DNA from: Deltaproteobacteria bacterium
Lineage (GTDB): Bacteria > Desulfobacterota > Binatia > UBA9968
Direction: 5' to 3'
NCBI GenBank assembly: GCA_016874755.1
Contig: VGTH01000007.1
Location: 62,001 to 126,000, forward strand
Length of the DNA: 64,000 nt
Below are positions 61,238 to 64,000 of the stretch, one piece after another. The first letter of the stretch is position 1. Each line of letters starts with the position of its first letter. The notes under the pieces are model-generated. The model had not been told where the DNA came from. It saw nothing but the letters and a program-made list of their open reading frames with translations, and made no database searches. A program made the translations under genes and the position numbers.

Positions 61238-62209
61238 CTACATGCTCAGCATCACCTTGCCGAAGTGATCGCGACCGTGCAGATATTTTTGCGCGGCGCG
61301 GGTCTCTGCTAGGGGAAAAGTCTTGCCGATGCCGACGTCGAAGTTTTTTTCGGCGACCAGTTGTAAGATCGTGTCAAGTTGGGTGAAATCTTCGGGCTTG
61401 GCCTTGAGGTGGTTGGTTATGGAGAAGCGGGTTGCTTTGCGCCCTTCGCTCAATGCCGGCATAGGGTCGGGGAGCGCGCCAAAGGCGCCGCCGATCGAAA
61501 ACAAGCGGCCCCCGGGCGCAAGCACCGTCAAGCTTTTTTGAAAGGCCTCGCCGCCGATCATTTCCAGAACTACGTCGACGCCGCGCTTATCGGTGACACG
61601 CATCGCTTCTTCGGCGAAATCATTGGCTGAAACATCGACAGTGACATCGGCGCCGAGCTTGCGCAGACGGCGGCACTTCTCTTCGCTGCCGGAGTTAGCA
61701 ATTACTTTGGCGCCGAGGTGTTTGGCGATCTGTATTGCTGCGATGCCGACGCCACTGCTGCCGCCTTGCACAAGTAACCATTCGCCCGCCTTAAGGGCTC
61801 CGTCGGTCTTGAGGCCAAACCATGCGGTCAGAAAAGTCGTCGGCGTTGCCGCCGCTTGCGCCGCGGTCACACCCTCGGGAATCGGGCGCACTTCGGAGGT
61901 TTTGGCAACGGCGTACTCGGCGTAGCCGCCCAGACTCGGATACCCGACTACGCGCTCGCCGACGTGAAACGCACTGACCCCCGCACCCAGTGCGGCAACG
62001 GTGCCAGCGAACTCGCGGCCAGGTATCACCGGCAACGCCTCCGCGGCGATTCGATAAGTCCCCCTGCGCAGGCCGATATCGGCGCGGTTCAACGATGCCG
62101 CTTCGACTTTGATTAAGACCTCGCCGGCCTTTGGCTCTGGTGTGGCAACGTCTTCATATTGCAGTACGTCTTCGGACTCGCCGAATTGGTGAATACGGAT
62201 GGCTTTCAT
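61238..62209 (-). CDS. Zinc-independent MDR oxidoreductase, quinone oxidoreductase-like
   Basis: 323-residue NADPH-dependent medium-chain reductase. Features are NRADIGLRRGTYR, PGREFAGTVAALG, and the nucleotide loop VQGGSSGVGIAAIQIAKHLG near residue 145. The structural zinc cysteines of alcohol dehydrogenases are absent, favouring quinone oxidoreductase or enoyl reductase activity. Start ATG 62209 has AGGAGG. A tiny membrane peptide gene lies 33 bases upstream on the same strand. Confidence 0.91.
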   Translation of the reverse strand: MKAIRIHQFGESEDVLQYEDVATPEPKAGEVLIKVEAASLNRADIGLRRGTYRIAAEALPVIPGREFAGTVAALGAGVSAFHVGERVVGYPSLGGYAEYAVAKTSEVRPIPEGVTAAQAAATPTTFLTAWFGLKTDGALKAGEWLLVQGGSSGVGIAAIQIAKHLGAKVIANSGSEEKCRRLRKLGADVTVDVSANDFAEEAMRVTDKRGVDVVLEMIGGEAFQKSLTVLAPGGRLFSIGGAFGALPDPMPALSEGRKATRFSITNHLKAKPEDFTQLDTILQLVAEKNFDVGIGKTFPLAETRAAQKYLHGRDHFGKVMLSM

Positions 62210-62242
62210 AGGTTAGCCTCCTAAGGAGAGATTGCCGTGAGC

Positions 62243-62344
62243 TTAGACGGGCCGGTGAACCCAAGTCAATGTGCTTGCGGTGACGGCCACGCAAAGCACA
62301 ATCAGCCAGAGTCTTGCACACACTTTTGCACCGTTAGATATCAT
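62243..62344 (-). CDS. Possible 33-residue membrane peptide
   Basis: MISNGAKVCARLWLIVLCVA, then a short polar tail; a predicted single hydrophobic segment follows a basic N-terminus. ATG 62344 has a strong GGGAGGAA five bases upstream, the best evidence that it is translated. It is immediately upstream of the MDR gene. Too short to assign; could be a leader peptide, a small membrane protein, or a truncated signal-peptide remnant. Confidence 0.5.
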   Translation of the reverse strand: MISNGAKVCARLWLIVLCVAVTASTLTWVHRPV

Positions 62345-62562
62345 AAGTTCCTCCCAATTGTTTCTATTATGTGGTCGTGACGGGGTGTCTTGACGAAATG
62401 CAAAACGGCGCCACTGTGCTTGACATGTGGGTTGCGAAAAAAGCCCCATCGGTATGATTTTTAATGAACTCTTTTAGGGTCGGTCTTTCGTCTTACATGC
62501 CTTGACGCTAAGGACGGACTGCGAGTAGAAGAGAGTTGCGCAGTATCTTTTGGAGGCTTGTC

Positions 62563-63618
62563 ATGAAGCGATCGTTCCCAGTCGTCGATGCCGACGGTCA
62601 CATTCTCGAAAAGGACCACGACTTGCGGCCATTTTTGCCGCCGCAGTTTCGCACCGTGCCGGGCAAGCGCGAGTATCCGCTATTTTCCTGGGACGGCTGG
62701 GCGCGCGGCGCTCTGTCGCCGGGGAAACGCGAGCATCCGAGCGTTGATTTGTGGCTGCGCTTCCTCGACGCGACGGAAATCGCGCTGACCGTGCTCTATC
62801 CAAACGAAGGCTTGAACATTGGCTTGCAGCGCGATCGCGATTGGGCGGTGGCGCTGGCGCAGGCTTACAATAGTTGGCTGCATCATGATTTTTTGAGCGT
62901 CAATCCGCGTTTCAAAGGTGTGGCCTTGTTGGCGCCGCAGGAACCGAAGGAGGCCGCCAAAGAGTTAGAGCGCGCCGTGGGTGAGCTGGGCATGGTGGCC
63001 GGCATGCTGCCCGGCGTGATGAGCCCGATGCGTGGTTTGGGTTTGCCGGAGTTCGATCCGATTTATGCGATGGCAGAAAAGTTGGAAGTGCCGCTGGCCG
63101 TGCATAGCGGCCCGGCGGTGGAACTGGGTCTGGAGCATGTGCGATCCTTTGCCGGTGTGTATCCGCTGAGCCATCCGTTTGCGCAGATGCAGCAGTTGAC
63201 CAGCATGATGATCTACGGCGTCTTCGAGCGTTTTCCCAAACTGCGTGTGTCCTATCTTGAGTCGGGCTGCGGTTGGGTGCCCTACATGGCGGACCGTTTG
63301 GACGAGAGTTGGGAACATCGGCGCAGCCGCTGGCCCCATCCGACCAAACAGTCGCCGAGCGCAATCATGAGCCGCGGCAATCTCTATTACGCCTGTGAGC
63401 GCGAAGAGAAGACGCTGGCGAATGTCGCCGAATTGATCGGCGGCGGTCAGTTGTTGTGGGCGTCGGATTTTCCCCACGAGCGGCCCTGGGACGAATTCAG
63501 CGGCGATATCGATACGCTGGTGAATCGGGCCGATCTACCGAAGAATTTGCCGCGGCAGATTCTCTTCGAGAATCCGTGTCGGTTTTACAACTTAGGAGAA
63601 GTGAGTAATAAGGGGTAA
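62563..63618 (+). CDS. Amidohydrolase family protein (ACMSD-like), second copy
   Basis: 351 residues. ATG 62563 follows GGAGG; the upstream extension to 62536 is unsupported. Landmarks: VVDADGHILEKDHDLRPFLP, LHHDFLSVNPRFKGVALLAP, the mid block SYLESGCGWVPYMADRLDE, and late LLWASDFPHERPWDE. Same amidohydrolase family as the gene at 23628, but only moderately similar. A decarboxylase or hydrolase of aromatic intermediates is the family expectation. The last codons run into a word-type repeat. Confidence 0.87.
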   Translation: MKRSFPVVDADGHILEKDHDLRPFLPPQFRTVPGKREYPLFSWDGWARGALSPGKREHPSVDLWLRFLDATEIALTVLYPNEGLNIGLQRDRDWAVALAQAYNSWLHHDFLSVNPRFKGVALLAPQEPKEAAKELERAVGELGMVAGMLPGVMSPMRGLGLPEFDPIYAMAEKLEVPLAVHSGPAVELGLEHVRSFAGVYPLSHPFAQMQQLTSMMIYGVFERFPKLRVSYLESGCGWVPYMADRLDESWEHRRSRWPHPTKQSPSAIMSRGNLYYACEREEKTLANVAELIGGGQLLWASDFPHERPWDEFSGDIDTLVNRADLPKNLPRQILFENPCRFYNLGEVSNKG

Positions 63619-63706
63619 ACAGCAAGGAGTAAGGTGAGTTGAGCGTTTCCGCTCTCTGTTTTCCGCGTTGCTGATTTCCGAAAGCTCCTTACGCCTTACT
63701 CGCCAC
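63601..63706. repeat. Word-type palindrome, GAGTAAGG and TTTCCGC words
   Basis: The left part (GTGAGTAATAAGGGGTAAAC, then AAGGAGTAAGGTGAG) is mirrored by CTCCTTACGCCTTACTCGCC on the right, ending 63706. Between them is a second vocabulary, TTTCCGCTC/TTTTCCGCG/GATTTCCG, that is also seen at 38016-38092. The left arm starts inside the preceding coding region. Confidence 0.65.
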
Positions 63707-63725
63707 TTTCTCGAGGGAGGTTCCA

Positions 63726-64000
63726 ATGCGCGTTATGATTACCGGTGCCGGCTTGATCGGCACGCACACCGCCAAAGAACTAACCGACCGTGGCGATCAG
63801 GTGACGTTTTTCGATTTTGCGCCGCGGCCCGATTACATTCGCCACGTGGTGGGCAAAGACGTGCCGGTTGTGCGCGGCGATATTCGCGATCTCGCCGCGC
63901 TGGTCGACGGCATGCAGCAGGTTAAGCCGGAGTGCGTGATTCATCTCGCTGCTTCGGTTGGCGAGGCGAATATCAACAACGTCTACGCCGGCTTCCAGAT
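63726..64000 (+). CDS. NAD-dependent epimerase/dehydratase, 3' end outside window
   Basis: Partial gene, 91 residues visible. Starts at ATG 63726 after GGGAGGTTCCA. The N-terminal Rossmann signature is MRVMITGAGLIGTHTAKELT, followed by VVRGDIRDLAALVDGMQ and VIHLAASVGEANINNVYAG, the standard SDR-extended start (Gly-rich loop, Asp of the dinucleotide site, HLAA). Substrate class (nucleotide sugar or other) cannot be set from the fragment. Confidence 0.88.
   Translation, partial: MRVMITGAGLIGTHTAKELTDRGDQVTFFDFAPRPDYIRHVVGKDVPVVRGDIRDLAALVDGMQQVKPECVIHLAASVGEANINNVYAGFQ

Noticed and set aside
1-64000. tRNA, rRNA or riboswitch
   Set aside because: I found no cloverleaf, rRNA-like sequence or recognisable aptamer in the intergenic gaps.

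Overview
The window is 64 kb of GC-rich, densely coded DNA from a Gram-negative bacterium. An MlaC-type lipid carrier, a 1198-residue AsmA/DUF748 protein, an OmpA-type lipoprotein and an MltA transglycosylase all point to an outer membrane. The mixture of many NMT1/THI5-type solute-binding proteins, ACMSD-like amidohydrolases, a UbiD decarboxylase, an FAH hydrolase, DUF1501/DUF1800 secreted proteins and intergenic palindromes built from short repeated words resembles soil or groundwater metagenome genomes of the former Deltaproteobacteria, for example Binatota. That placement is inference. I see no rRNA, tRNA, CRISPR array or transposase.

Layout. 1-2.5 kb: threonine synthase (5' end outside the window) and a cystathionine gamma-synthase family enzyme. 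2.6-7.1 kb: a Ssu/Tau-type ABC importer operon with two binding proteins, one ATPase and two permeases. 7.1-14.2 kb: FAH hydrolase, UppP, an ornithine-cyclodeaminase family enzyme, a small zincin, MltA, a cation diffusion facilitator and an MFS transporter. 14.2-14.7 kb: a broken small gene. 14.7-21.4 kb: UbiD decarboxylase, AsmA/DUF748 giant, gamma-glutamylcyclotransferase-like protein, MlaC. 21.4-30.3 kb: a possible uptake and catabolism block with two periplasmic-binding-like proteins, an amidohydrolase, a gentisate-dioxygenase-like bicupin and an Fe3+/polyamine-type ABC transporter. 30.4-31.5 kb: FecR-domain protein and OmpA lipoprotein. 31.7-34.9 kb: a decay zone with a thiamine-pyrophosphate-enzyme fragment and a trehalose synthase-maltokinase fusion destroyed by a nonsense codon, a large deletion and a frameshift; an intact exported methyltransferase-like protein lies between them. 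35-39 kb: Ldh-type oxidoreductase, persulfide-dioxygenase-like MBL protein, thiol-dioxygenase-like cupin, flavin reductase, Asp-box protein. 39.4-47.6 kb: MerR regulator and the housekeeping run mutS, amiC-like amidase, glnD, xerD. 47.6-52.4 kb: dihydroorotase-like amidohydrolase, two tandem thiol-dioxygenase-like cupins, a small cupin and two methyltransferases. 52.5-56.9 kb: a MacAB-like export system. 57-60.9 kb: DUF1501 gene and a frameshifted DUF1800 gene. 61.2-64 kb: quinone oxidoreductase-like MDR enzyme, a tiny membrane peptide, an amidohydrolase, and the start of an NAD-dependent epimerase.

The metabolic theme is uptake and breakdown of small organic acids or aromatics. The feature least explained by known genes is the set of intergenic inverted repeats in which each arm is a string of near-repeated short words and the other arm is its reverse complement. 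At least ten loci show this with several different vocabularies. Starts were chosen by Shine-Dalgarno spacing. TTG starts are used by at least three genes with good Shine-Dalgarno sequences.
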